Shown one piece after another: positions 32,902 through 43,725 of a stretch of DNA of 64,000 nt. The stretch is from Telopea speciosissima (Eukaryota > Streptophyta > Magnoliopsida > Proteales > Proteaceae): NCBI RefSeq assembly GCF_018873765.1, contig NW_025317398.1, positions 1 to 64,000 of the forward strand, read 5' to 3'. Position numbers and translations under genes: made by a program. Under the pieces are notes generated by a model. It worked only from the letters and a program-made list of their open reading frames with translations. It was not told the DNA's origin and did not search any database. How positions within the stretch are numbered: position 1 is the first letter of the stretch; each line of letters starts with the position of its first letter.

Positions 32902-33594
32902 TCAGCTGAAATAAAGAGGGCACCTCTTATCTTTGGAGACGGTCAAGATCATTCCGTCATGGCCCACCGAAATTTGGCAGCTGGCATGCATCTTATGGTG
33001 CTTACTATCCCACGTGGCAAGTTTAAACCGGATCGTCGATGTCAGGTCCAACCGAAACACAACCGTGCCCGTCGCCCTACCCGCCATTAACGCCGTCCAC
33101 TTGTCACCTGTTATCTCCAACGTGGTGGGCATACTCATCTGCCCATTTATCGATAACGTACTCTTCGGCTCCTGGTAATACGGGAACGCTGACGGTAACG
33201 GTAACGCCGCCCCTCCAATACGTTGGTCCTGATAATAAAGAACGCTACTCATGGAGTAGTAATAAAGGCCGATATTCTGGTTCGCGTTTCGGATCGTAAT
33301 GTTGAACGATACCTGAGCGTTATCGTAACCGTTGTCTTGGGCCAGAGCCGGGAAGGAAAAGGTGCTGATCTGGAACCTGGGCCGGTGTGGGCGAAGACTT
33401 AGCCAAAGGATGAAGAAGATAACACCCAACACCAGAAGCAGAACCAAGAAGATTGAGCACACGAACTTGGAGACACGTGTCGTCAGGCTGTCACGCACCC
33501 GATGCGCATAATAGCGAGCCCGAGCCGAGTGGCGACGCTTTGTCGGCTGGTTTGTTGGAGCAGTGTGAATCGGTATCTCTCCGATTGTCGACAT
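32902..33594 (-). CDS. NDR1/HIN1-like (NHL) LEA_2 membrane protein
   Basis: Encodes 230 residues in one exon. The NHL family are single-pass membrane proteins, many linked to defence or senescence signalling. In order: a basic cytosolic tail (about 1-42, with RRHSARARYY); a membrane segment at about 45-66 running into LWLSLRPHRP, the family hallmark also seen in the 17172 gene; a PRFQISTFSFPAL strand; a LEA_2-type domain with NITIRNANQNIGLYY, YYQDQRIG, PFYQEPKST-like (PYYQEPKST), VVFRLDLTSTIRF and KHHKMHASC; and a short end KDKRCPLYF. It has no GPI-type hydrophobic tail, unlike the NDR1-like gene. The ATG at 33592-33594 gives a normal N-terminus. Which NHL subgroup it belongs to is not clear. 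It is intact and probably expressed. Confidence 0.85.
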   Translation of the reverse strand: MSTIGEIPIHTAPTNQPTKRRHSARARYYAHRVRDSLTTRVSKFVCSIFLVLLLVLGVIFFILWLSLRPHRPRFQISTFSFPALAQDNGYDNAQVSFNITIRNANQNIGLYYYSMSSVLYYQDQRIGGAALPLPSAFPYYQEPKSTLSINGQMSMPTTLEITGDKWTALMAGRATGTVVFRLDLTSTIRFKLATWDSKHHKMHASCQISVGHDGMILTVSKDKRCPLYFS

Positions 33595-34049
33595 TTTTCA
33601 GACCAAAATCCTAGCCGGCGTTTGAGTGTCTGAGAGGCGAGAGGGTGTTTATGTAGGAAAGAAGGTGGCGGATGAGCGAAGTGATCTCTGTGGAACATTG
33701 GTTCTTTCGTTTGAGAAAGGAAAGAATAGATCTTGTTCTGAGTTCTGAAACATAGAAAAAGCTAGCTTGGATTCCTTGAACTCGAGGAAAAGAAAATGAA
33801 GAAATTGAAAGCCTTTTGTCATTGTAGGGGAAAAGCGTTGTGTCTGTCTATGTGTTGCATTACAATTCTACAACCATAGAAAGAAAAAGTGTAAAGTGCA
33901 ACAAACTGCACCATCGATGACTTCACAATCACGAATACGCACGCTCGATTGAGTCATAAAAAGGTTCCCCTACATCTAGTTTTTGGGTAAACAAAGGTTC
34001 CCATACTTCTTGGCAAGGTATATATACGACTTTACTTGGTATAAGATAT
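33595..34049. other. Upstream region of the NHL gene
   Basis: Contains the 5-prime leader and promoter of the minus-strand gene. A tatatata stretch (34019-34026) is the only TATA-like run and is rather far away. A copia LTR begins at 34050, so retroelements lie within 460 bp of the start codon. Confidence 0.4.
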
Positions 34050-34185
34050 TGACAAATCAATTAAGAAATTCTAAAACCAGAATTTTATTTTGCTCTCTAT
34101 CAATCGTAGAGATGCTCAATGTATTTATACATACAATGGCTTGGTAGCTAAGGAATAAATAGAGAGTAAGAATTGTTTTGAGGAC

Positions 34186-35044
34186 TGATAAGGCATAAAA
34201 CACCCCACCAATCAGAAGCTATCACATGGCCGAGCCGACGTCAGTCTAAGAACCGAACCGAGCTCAGCAGAAGACTGGGCCGACCCGATCTTCGATAAAC
34301 CTTACTGCTTGGCCGAGCTAGTCAGACACACCCAAGTCAACCGGACGCTGAGCCGAACTCGTACGGGCCCGACAAGGCCGACCTAGTAGGCCGAGCTCTT
34401 CGGCCGATCTCTGGCCGCACGGCACGACAGATCAATGCTGACCCAAAGATCCCCCATCACGACCGAGCCGCACGCCAGCCAATCTCACGGTTCGAGCCTA
34501 CGCAAGTCGACTGTGATTGGAGCACCATGGCACGACCGAGCTCACACACACACAACTAACAATATGACCCTCAGGTCATATTGGCCGAGGCCGACCTCCG
34601 AGGCCGAGCCCTCCACCAAGGTCATCATAATGACCCGCCGGGAATCGCGGAGCCATGTCAGGACATCCCGAGAATCACGGGATAAGGATCGAGCCACGAT
34701 CGTAACGCGATACGGAATCATATTTTACATGGACTCTTTACCTTAACAAGAGTCCGACCCCGAAAGAAACTCTCCACTTCGCTCCGCGAGGAAGAGCCTT
34801 ACCAAACAAGGACTCTTACCATACTAGGACTCCTCCAACCGCCTCATCTCCCTCCATAAATACCCAGGTATGGAGGTCTATTGCTCACTTAACTTTTCAT
34901 TAGCTGTTACGCTGTCACATTGGAGACCTAACTAGAGTGTCGGAGATTCCTAGGCCGAAGCCACACCGGCTCTCTTGCGCTCACTCGGTTTTTTGCAGGC
35001 TCATCCGTGGGCGAATCGGGCACCGGAGGTTTCCACATGCAATA
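34186..35044 (+). repeat. 5-prime LTR of the gypsy element
   Basis: Starts TGATAAGGCATAAAACACC and ends ATGCAATA (the 3-prime copy ends ACGCAACA). ATAAATA at 34856-34862 is the likely TATA box. Confidence 0.9.
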
Positions 35045-35048
35045 GATT

Positions 35049-35065
35049 TGGCGCCGTCTGTGGGA
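35049..35065 (+). promoter_or_regulatory. Primer-binding site of the gypsy element
   Basis: tggcgccgtctgtggga follows the LTR after four bases. TGGCGCCGT-type sites are characteristic of Tat-lineage plant elements. Confidence 0.8.
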
Positions 35066-35115
35066 ACGACGTCTGCAAGCCATCGCCATTTCTACCAACT
35101 TCAAGAGCAGCAACA

Positions 35116-36167
35116 ATGGTGCACACGAGATCAGGGCAACATGGCTCGACTTCCCGTGGGGATGAGCTACAGCCCGTTGTGCAGGCAAGGTGAACACCAC
35201 CCTCCGAAGCCTCGCGGTAGGGCGTAACCAGAAGACCCCCTCGGGCAGGGGGTGCGCAGCCCAGCACAGGCGCCGCGACCAATCCCATTCCCCCGCCAGA
35301 GGGTGGGAACGGTGGAAGTGTGCTCGACACAGCAGCGACTGACCGAGCATAGGTCGAGCTAAAGTTGAACGGGCTGGGCCTACCACCGCCGCCGCCCTTA
35401 CCGAAGAATTTGGACTCCGTAGCCCCGATAAATAATCGACAAGTTATGGACTTGCAGCTATAGATGCTCCACACCAACGAGATGCTGCGTGCTTTCATGA
35501 CCCAGATGGCCCGGGGTGGGCTGATGGGCCAACCACTGGTTGCGCCCCCTCCAGCCCAGGTGCGCGGAGAGGGAAACTTGCAACAGAATGGTGGCCGACG
35601 TCGGGCCGAGCCGAGCTGGACCACGTCATCACACCCATCTCGTCAGAAGACTCCTACTCCACACCCTAGTAGAGGCGCTCGACGGGATGAGGAAGAGTAT
35701 CACCGAAGCTCAGGGGCAGGGCAAGAAATCAAACCAGCGGGCTCAGTAGTGAGAAGGTCAGTATGTTTCGATCGGCTCCAAGAAGACGGGCAACCGAAGG
35801 GAAACCGAGAACAAGGGAATGAGCCAAATGGGAGACATGTTGCGAGGCAAGGAGAAGGATCTTGCCATAGCCCCCAGCGTTGAAGCCCGCCTCCCCGAGA
35901 AGAGCAATAGAGGAGCCCCCATGGGTCCAATTTCCAGGTGGAAAGAAGATTAAGGAGGGATGGCGCTGATCGAGCCGACCAGAACGGCCGACCACAGCGG
36001 GACGACCGAGCATACCGACCTCGAGCTGAAGAACAAAATGGCTGACCTAGGCCGAGTGAATAAGACAATTTGTACCAGGTGGATGAGCCGAACGACCGAG
36101 CACCTGAAATCGAGCTGGAAAGGTGGCTACGAGAATTGGCCGAGTAGGTGGAGGGATTGAAAAATAG
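35116..36167 (+). pseudogene. gag: N-terminal part of gypsy Gag, frameshifted
   Basis: The likely Gag start is the ATG at 35116 (MVHTRSGQHGS). Its frame differs from that of the capsid region at 36168, so at least one frameshift lies between. The pieces in between are Arg/Glu/Pro-rich and contain stops (for example ORF 35464-35883). No domain is recognisable in this part. The antisense ORFs over the same DNA (34928-35624) are shadows. Confidence 0.55.
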
Positions 36168-37922
36168 GTGACCCCGGACGCCTATTCACTAGTCGGACGA
36201 CACCCTTATCCTCCTGAGATCATGACCGCGCCACTACCGGCCAGGTTCAAACCTCCTCCCTTCGACCGGTATGACGGGACGATCGACCAGACAGATCATA
36301 TCAACTACTTTAATGCGATGATGACCATGTACGAGGGAACCGAGATTGTTTCTTGTCGGGCTTTCCCTGCATCCCTCAAGGGCGCGGCGACCTCATGGTT
36401 CTCCTGGTTGCCGCCGAACTCCATAACAAGCTTCGCTTAGCTCTGTCGATCCTTCGTCACGCACTTCCAGAGTAGTATGAAACATAAGAAGGCGACGGTC
36501 AACCTCCTCAGTGTGAAGCAAAGGTCTGACGAGTCGATCTGAGCATTCGTCTCCCGCTTCAACAAGGAATCCTTAGACATCAAGGATTTAAATGAGGCCA
36601 CGGCCCATACTGCGATGAGCAACGGGCTCGCTGACATGGACCTCATCAAGGACTTGACCTGGAAGCCTACTAGAAACCTGGCCGAGCTCTTGGAGAGGTT
36701 TAATGAATTTGAAAATATGGCCGAGGTGCTCCAAGCCCGAAACGAAAACGAAGGCCGAGCCGATAAGAAAAGACCGACGACCAATGATCGCAAGGAGGGC
36801 AAGGGGCCCAGGACGGATCGCCTAGCCGAGAGATCAGACTGGGCTCGGAGCCCCGATTACACCCCATTGAATACCTCGCGTAAGGAGATTTTGATGCAAA
36901 TACAGGACGGCGGGTACATCTGTCGACCTCGACCGATGCAAGCTGGGTCATCTCAGAATCCCAACAAGTATTGTCAATTCCACAAGGACACCGATCACGA
37001 CACCGAGGATTGCTATTAGATGAAAAGAGAAATCAAAGAGCTGATAAAAGCAGGGCACCTGAAGCGATATGTCAAGGGAGGCCGAGAAGAGCGTGGGGGT
37101 CGGCGACCTGAAGATCGCAATCAAAGGAGAGTCGAGCCGAGGCCCGAAAATAGGCGAGCTGAGTGAAATAAAGATAAAGCCTGAGCTGAGAAGAAAGAGG
37201 ACGGATCCGGGCCGAGCAGTGACAAGGGAGCTCCCATATACACTATCCTCAGAGGGCCCGGACAGAAGTCTACTCGAAAGGCCAAGGCAAACGAGCGGTT
37301 CGTCGGAGTCGTCGAGAAGCCCACTAAGAAACTTAAGCCAGCGACGACGATCTCCTTCATCGAGGCCGACCTCGAAGGTATAAGTTTGCCTCATGATGAT
37401 GCTTTAGTAGTGCAGGTAGAAATTGCGAAGAGACCCGTCCATCGAGTATTTGTCGATATCGACGCATCCGTGGACCTTATGTCGCTAGACGCGTACTGAC
37501 AATTTGGCTTCGGCGACGAAGCATTCAAGCCGGAGGGCACCTCACTTCATGGGTTCTCGGGAGCTGTTGCGACTATCAAGGACTCAATCGACCTGCTGGT
37601 CACGATCGGACAAGCTCCATGTCAAGTGACGATCCAAGTCAAATTCATGGTAGTACGATCGGTGGTGGCTTTCAACGCCATACTCGGCTGCCCATCATTG
37701 ACCGCTCTCCAAGCCATCATCTCACCGACGCACTTGAAGATGAAGTTCCCTACCGAGAACGGTATCGGTGAAGTTCGAGGTGACTAGAAGAAGGCACGGG
37801 AGTGCTATGCTACTTTTGTCAAGCAAAATAAAGGCAATGTCCGAGGAATGGCAATGTGCGTCGAGTACCTTCCTGAGGATCAGCGGGATGAGCTCATCGA
37901 ACGGAGAGGACTTACTGGTTGA
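36168..37922 (+). pseudogene. gag-pro: Gypsy Gag capsid, zinc knuckle and protease, seven stops
   Basis: One frame of 584 codons with no frameshift but seven internal stops at 36438, 36540, 37017, 37164, 37182, 37497 and 37785. Domains: capsid core at about 36200-36720 (FKPPPFDRYDGT, then FPASLKGAATSWF); the Tat-type knuckle CX2HX4HX4C at 36972-37013; a basic linker; then an aspartic protease-like region around 37430-37700, where the expected D.GSS active site reads DIDASVD and a downstream ILGCPSL matches the family. The frame ends at 37920. About 410 bp of non-coding DNA follow before the purine tract, so all polymerase functions have been lost. Every stop can be explained by a single transition. 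Confidence 0.8.
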
Positions 37923-38335
37923 AGAAGAACTGGAGACGAGATGAACACGAACGAAGTAAAAAATTGAACCGATCACGAACTGGAAAGCGCCGAGCACTAT
38001 AGAACTGAGAAATCCGAGCTAGCCGAGCAGTCAACAACTTGAAGCAGTGAAGAATGAACAGGGAGGAGTCGCCTATTTATAACTTTTGGGCTGAACTGAT
38101 CCACCGGCCGAGAAGAACTCAGCAAGATTCAATGGCCCAGATCAAAAGACGATTTGAATTCCCAAGCCTACCATAATGACTCTGCTGACGTGGCACTGAC
38201 GCCCAATTGTCAGACTGTACAATGTCAAATCCTTGACAAAATGAGCTTGGTTGGGCCGTAAGAATCTTTCAGACGAGCAGACCAGGAAACTTCACTCATC
38301 AGTGCCGAGTCGATCCCTGATGAGTGGGGGACCTA

Positions 38336-39207
38336 TGATAAGGCATAAAACACCCCACCACTCAGAAGCTGCCACATGGCCGAGCCAAGGTCAGTCCAAG
38401 AACCGAACCGAGCTCAGCGGAAGACCGGGCCGACCCGATCTTCAATAAACCTTACTGCTTGGCCGAGCTCGTCAGACACACCCAAGTCAACCGGAGGCTG
38501 AGCCAAACTCGTATGGGCCCGACAAGGCTGACCTAGTAGGCCGAGCTCTTCGGTCAATCTCTAGCCATACGGCACGACAGATCAATGCTGACCCAAAGAT
38601 CCCCCATCACGGCCGAGCCGCACGCTTGTCGATCTCACAGTTTGAGCCTATACAAGTCGGCTGTGATTGGAGCACCATGGCATGGCCGAGCGCACACACA
38701 CACAACTAACAATATGACCCTCAAGTCATATTGGCCGAGGTCGAACTCCGAGGCCGACCTCCGAGGCCGAGCCCTCCACCAAGGTCATCATAATAACCCA
38801 CCAGGAATCGTAGAGCCACATCAGCGCATCCCGAGAATCACGGGATAAGGATCGAGCCACGATCGTAACGCGATACGGAATCATATTTTACATGGACTCT
38901 TTACCTTAACAAGAGTCCAACCCCGAAAGAAACTCTCCACTTCGCTCCGCGAGGAAGAGCCTTACCAAACAAGGACTCTTACCATACTAGGACTCCTCCA
39001 ACCGCCTCATCTCCCTCTATAAATACCCAGGTATGGAGCTCTATTGCTCACTTGACTTTTCACTAGCTATTACGCTGTCACATTGGAGACCTAACTAGAG
39101 CGTCGGAGATTCCTAGGCCAAAGCCACACCGGCTCTCTTGCGCTCACTAGGTTTTTTGCAGGCTCATCCTTGGGCGAACCGGGCACTGGAGGTCTCCAGA
39201 CGCAACA
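38336..39207 (+). repeat. 3-prime LTR of the gypsy element
   Basis: Matches the 5-prime LTR; it is 13 bp longer, mainly from an extra ccgaggccgacct unit near 38740. TATA box TATAAATA at 39018-39025. Confidence 0.9.
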
Positions 39208-39646
39208 AGGACAAGAATCAATGTAGTCGATCCCTTGTAGGGGATGTTTATGGGATGCTGCTTTGACTACTACTTTGATTTTTTTTCTTTACTTAATTTC
39301 TATTTTTTTTCCTTTTACTTATTTTGTATCTTTTTACTTCTCTCATTTTTTTACTGTCATAGCCTCTATCGGATCCATGTAGCCAACCCCATTTAGTTGG
39401 GATAAGACTATGGTTGTTGTTGTTGTTGTTTAAGAGTTAGAGTAGGATACAAAATATAAAAAATCCTAATCCATTACAATCTAATCTAATTTCCTAATCA
39501 ATATCAAACTCTATTAGATGCAATATGGTTCAATACACCCCCTCAAGTTGTAGGTTCTCTAGGATGAACCTTTGACTTGTCATGAAGAAACTGAAACCAT
39601 GTGGAAGATAAGCCCTTAGTCATGGTGTACGTCTCCAATATGATCA

Positions 39647-41617
39647 TGTTTGATTTATGTGTCCATCAAACCTAATTTTAGTGCAAATTAAACCGTTTAT
39701 TTGTTTTGGTTTAATTTTAGCACATGTTATATCAACTTTTTGAGCATTATGTGTCCTTAAGTCTATACATTAAATTGGAATCATGACTAGGGTTTGGACT
39801 GGGCACCTTTATCATATGGTCTTCACATTGGGTACTGTTTTCCTATTTTTCGTCGGTCAGTAGACCGTTCTAGATTCAGAAAATCAATTGAATTTGCTGG
39901 GGATGAAGATTCCACTCCAGCCTTGGTAATCCAAGGACTTTTCTTAAGTTTGATGATGTAAAGATCAAAGAATTTATTGAAAACCAGCAAATTCCCTCCA
40001 TTCTGAAGAACGAAGAATAGTATATAGCATAAACCTCTTGAAAAATATTTACACAAAGGAAACTTACTGTGCTACTTCTAACTTACTCCTACTCCTATGA
40101 AAGTAAAAATTACAAGTGTTGATGATTGTGTGTAGATCCCTTTGTCTTCTTTTTTTTTTCCCCCTTCTTTTATACATAGTAATTGGTTGTAACCTACCCA
40201 ACGTTCAGGGTGGTTCCAACTTTTGCAACCGTCCAAGTTTATCTAGACAAAATGAATTGCACCAATCATGTTTTGTTTATCCAAACCCTGCTCAAAAAAT
40301 AACTAGCCTTGATAACATCTCGGCCCAAAAAGGATTTCAATTCCATCTTAGCCGAAAATAGGGTACAAACAGGTACACCTTGGCATATTGATGTCAGGGT
40401 ACAAATGGGAATACACATTTGAATGTGTATTGGTGAAGAATCTATTCATGTTGATTCCCTCATGTGTTATTTCCAGATGTAGGTTTGGGATAGACATGTG
40501 TCACCAAGACCCAATACCTGAGAGGATCTTGTCACTACAAAATGTGAACACGCACTTTGGTTCATCAATGACTAAGGTTCTAAGATTCAAAGCCGATTTT
40601 CTGGGAACGTGTGAACATTTTGTGAGTGAAAGGGTCACTTGCCAAACTTATTTTCAAATAAAATGATAGATTATATGTATGTTTTGATTAAAAATATTTG
40701 ATCGTGTTTTGCAGATTCTTATCACATACACAGACACTTTGATATGGACATATACTATGGAATGGAGTTTGGCAGTATTAATATACATGTCCTAGATTCC
40801 ATAATGACAATGTTGATTAGTGGAGGGTTGGTACATATTAAGGTGTTATTATGTAAGGGTATTTTTGTGATTTTTAATTAAATAATTGATTTATTTAATT
40901 TAATGGATTTGGTGTAATTATTTTATTGTCCATTAAAATAAAATGAATAATTATTTACTTTCCCTTTTAGATTCTGCTTCTTCACTAATTAGAGGCATAT
41001 TGGGAATGGATGTTGGGATTCAAGTCAACTTGGTGGAGAGAGGGTCAGACTCTCACAAGGATGGCAAGAGGTATCTGTTGGATCCCCACCTATATAAACA
41101 CAAAGTGGGGGGCTGGCCAGAGGTTTGGGCACAGTTTTTCTGGTCTCCCCTCCTCTTGGCCAAATTGCTCTCTCTCTCTCTCTCTTTCTCTCATCTCTTT
41201 GTTCTCTTGCTCTTGCTCAATTTTGGGTTTTGAGAATTAGAGTTTGGTGAAACCCTAGGTTCTTTTGAAGATTTGGATTTACATCCTTGGAGAAGATTGT
41301 TGCATTGGTTGCATCAAGAAGGTTCAAGAATATCTTTCTTTGTGTGCTCATTGGAAGAAGAATCATTATCTAGAGGAAGAGCAACATCTGAGGCTCTCTA
41401 GGTTAGCAAATTTTTTTATTTATTATCATTCATTAAGATTTTAATTGGTTTGGCAATCTTGGGATGCAAAAGAAACCCGAATCGATCTCTTTCTGCTGCG
41501 CATTCGGGTATAGGATGGTTTCCTCTTTCCATGTGATGATGGAAAGAGATGTAATTCTTTTCTTGTCTTTACCCTAATTCTTATGGAAAAAAGATTGAGA
41601 TGCTCACTGGATCAACA
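39647..41617 (+). repeat. 5-prime LTR of copia element 2
   Basis: Starts TGTTTGATTTATGTGTCCAT and ends GATCAACA. It is a diverged relative of the copia element 1 LTR: gtgtccatcaaa, actttttgagcattatgtgt, gactagggtttggactgggc and atcatatggtc all recur there in the complement. tatataaaca at about 41090-41099 is a likely TATA box; a CT run lies near 41170-41195. Confidence 0.75.
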
Positions 41618-41619
41618 AG

Positions 41620-41635
41620 TGGTATCAAAGACATG
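41620..41635 (+). promoter_or_regulatory. Primer-binding site of copia element 2
   Basis: tggtatcaaagacatg begins two bases after the LTR end; it is the initiator-Met tRNA type with mutations. Confidence 0.7.
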
Positions 41636-41865
41636 CTTTCCCACCCAAGATTATCTTTCCATGTGATGCAAGAATGAATCCTTCATATGTGGGTACATCT
41701 CTTTTCTTGAGATCTTGAATTTATTTCATACTCTTGATGTATAAATTTGGTTTCTTGTTTTTCAAAGGAAGAAAAAGAAAGTTTATTTTTGGGTTCTTGA
41801 CCCTTGAAAAGAACCACATACCTAGGTTTTCATTTTCCCATAGGAAAGGAGAAAGAAATAAAATA

Positions 41866-43052
41866 AGAAAATTACTTGGACACCCCCTGTACTATGGCCT
41901 AATTACTTAGTCTCCCCAATGTTTGAAACAATTACTTGAACACCCTCTGCAGTTTACCATTTCTTTCAAGTAAGTCATGTCCGTTAGTTTAGTGATGACA
42001 TCATCGGTTACATATTTTGTAATGCCTAAACTACCCTTAAAGGGTAGTGAAGTGACCTTTTTACCCTCTTCCTCCTTTTTCTTCTTCTTCTTCCTACAAC
42101 CCAATTTCAGATTCAAACCCTAATCGATTTCAGAAAAAAATCTATTTTCTTAAACAAATTTCAAATCAAAATAACCCCAAACCCTTAATCGATTTCAGAT
42201 TTAAACCCTAACAAATCTCTTTCATGGCCAATTCAAGTACATAAAACAAAAATTTAAATTTGAGATCCCGCTGCCTGTTTCTCTGTTCATAGAGGTAAAA
42301 ACTTGATTTTCGATTAAGTATTTTCGCAGCCCTCATGGTTCTGATTTTGAAGAATATTATTTCATTATCATTCAATTGGGATGCTTCTAGATTAGTTCCC
42401 CATTACCAACAGCATAAGTGGATTATTTGACCTTGAAGTATCTGGTATCACAGGCTGAAGATAGTATGGCAATTTGATTTTATCCATTATGAGATTATTA
42501 CTGCAAATGGTCTACATCGATTGACCTTTACAACTGGACTGTTGGGTTCCACCGATTGAAATTTTGACCTCTACAAATGGACTGAGATTATTGTTGCATA
42601 AGTGGATTATTGTTGTGAGATGAACTGAGATTATTACTCCACCCCTACTCCCTCTAGGGTTCCACCGATTGAAAAAAAAAAAAGAGAAGGAGAAGAAGAG
42701 CAGAGAGGGCGAGAAACCGAGAATCCCTCCCGATGTACCCATCATGCGTTGATGGTGACGGTGGTGAGGTTCAGTCCTCCCTCTGCATCTGAACTGTAGT
42801 TGCAGGAAGAAGAAGAAGAAAAAGTTAAAGAAGAAAGAAGGAGAAGAAGGAGAAGAAGAAGGAGGGTAAGTTGGTCATTTAACTTCATAAGTTTAAGTTA
42901 AATAACTCATAAGGGTAAAATGGACATTTCCATTTAAACATTAACAGCAGACTGACACTATCAGGTTTCGGGGGGTGTCAAGTAATTGTTTCAAACGTTG
43001 GTAATCGTAAACAAAATGGTCATTGTATAGGGGGTGTCCAAGTAATTTTCTC
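41866..43052. mobile_element. Mutator-like non-autonomous element (1.2 kb)
   Basis: Inverted ends: left agaaaattacttggacaccc, right complement gagaaaattacttggacacc, with further matching blocks (gtttgaaacaattacttga) about 60 bp in. Direct repeats aaataaaata flank it (41856-41865, 43053-43062). It sits in the leader of copia element 2 and has no transposase. Confidence 0.8.
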
Positions 43053-43725
43053 AAATAAAATATGTGTTCCCAAAAATTTATGGAGAACACTACAGCATTT
43101 TTCCATGGAGATTGAATAATGGCCAACCATCACACACACTCCCAGCTCAAACCATCATAGTGCCGCCCATTCCTGCTTGTGCCCTAGTCGTACTGTGGCC
43201 TACACTAGGTGTGCGGCTAGCATGGCCATGCTGTTGTCTTAGTCGCGGTCGTACAGCCACATAGTCTTTTGACCTTCCCGCTGTACGGCCGCCCCTTGCT
43301 ACGCTGCCGCTTTGATGTGTTGTATCACTGCCTTGCTGTGTCGCCTTGCTCTTCCTCTAAAAAAAAAAAAAGAGTTGTTTATGGTTGTTATTTTATTTAA
43401 GGATTTAGAGGAAGAAGATGGGTGAAGAGAGTCTCTCCACCAGGTCTAAATTTAAATTTGATTTAATTATTATTGGTTTTGGCTTTTCATCACATATGAT
43501 GTGAACTTTTCTTGATGTAATTGGCTTGTTCACATGAGATGTGAATGGAATTAAATAGTTGGGAATTATATGGTGTGATATTTTTTCTAAAGGAGATTAA
43601 CCAATAGTTAATGATAGTACTCATATATGATTGTACTTACTCTTGTATACATTGGTGATTATGGGATTAGTTTTTTAACAATATGGATGGCTACATAAAC
43701 ATGTGATCCGATATTTGGATGTGGT

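Larger units (their letters stand above)
34186..39207 (+). mobile_element. Ty3/gypsy (Tat-like) element with gag and protease only
   Basis: A structurally complete 5.0-kb element: LTRs 34186-35044 and 38336-39207, primer site 35049-35065, purine tract gagtggggga (38322-38331) and a perfect 5-bp target duplication aggac (34181-34185, 39208-39212). The internal region codes for Gag and a protease domain, then stops; reverse transcriptase, RNase H and integrase are missing. The motif GCCGAGC is strikingly frequent throughout. Confidence 0.9.
34171..39430 (+). mobile_element. Short RTE LINE tail, split by the gypsy element
   Basis: 15 bp at 34171-34185 (aattgttttgaggac) and 218 bp at 39213-39430 together match the last 200-odd bases of the RTE copy at 14672-15800: gttgtttggagg, then catgtagccgatccc, gggatgctgctttgact, ggatccatgtagcc, atttagttgggataag and a (GTT)n end. 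It is inserted in copia LTR 3; the flanking duplication is at most a few bases (taag). Confidence 0.6.
34050..39646 (-). mobile_element. Copia element 3: 3-prime LTR and last coding bases, interrupted
   Basis: The LTR is read on the minus strand. Its right part (39431-39537) begins TGTATTGAACC and is preceded by the purine tract aacttgaggggg (39538-39550). Its left part (34050-34170) contains tgtataaatacattgag, a TATA box, and ends near TTGTCA. Between them lie an RTE LINE and a gypsy element. The stretch 39551-39646 encodes, on the minus strand, the end of a copia polyprotein (MTKGLSSTWF-like). The rest is cut off by copia element 2 at 39647. Confidence 0.65.

Noticed and set aside
34928..35624. 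Long minus-strand ORFs (152 and 207 codons)
   Set aside because: They run antisense to the gypsy 5-prime LTR, primer site and Gag start, and arise from GC-rich codon bias.
24567..39207. One giant element bounded by the similar LTRs at 24567 and 34186-39207
   Set aside because: The 34186-39207 pair has its own matching target duplication, and the DNA between includes an intact NHL gene, so the 24567 copy is a separate solo LTR.
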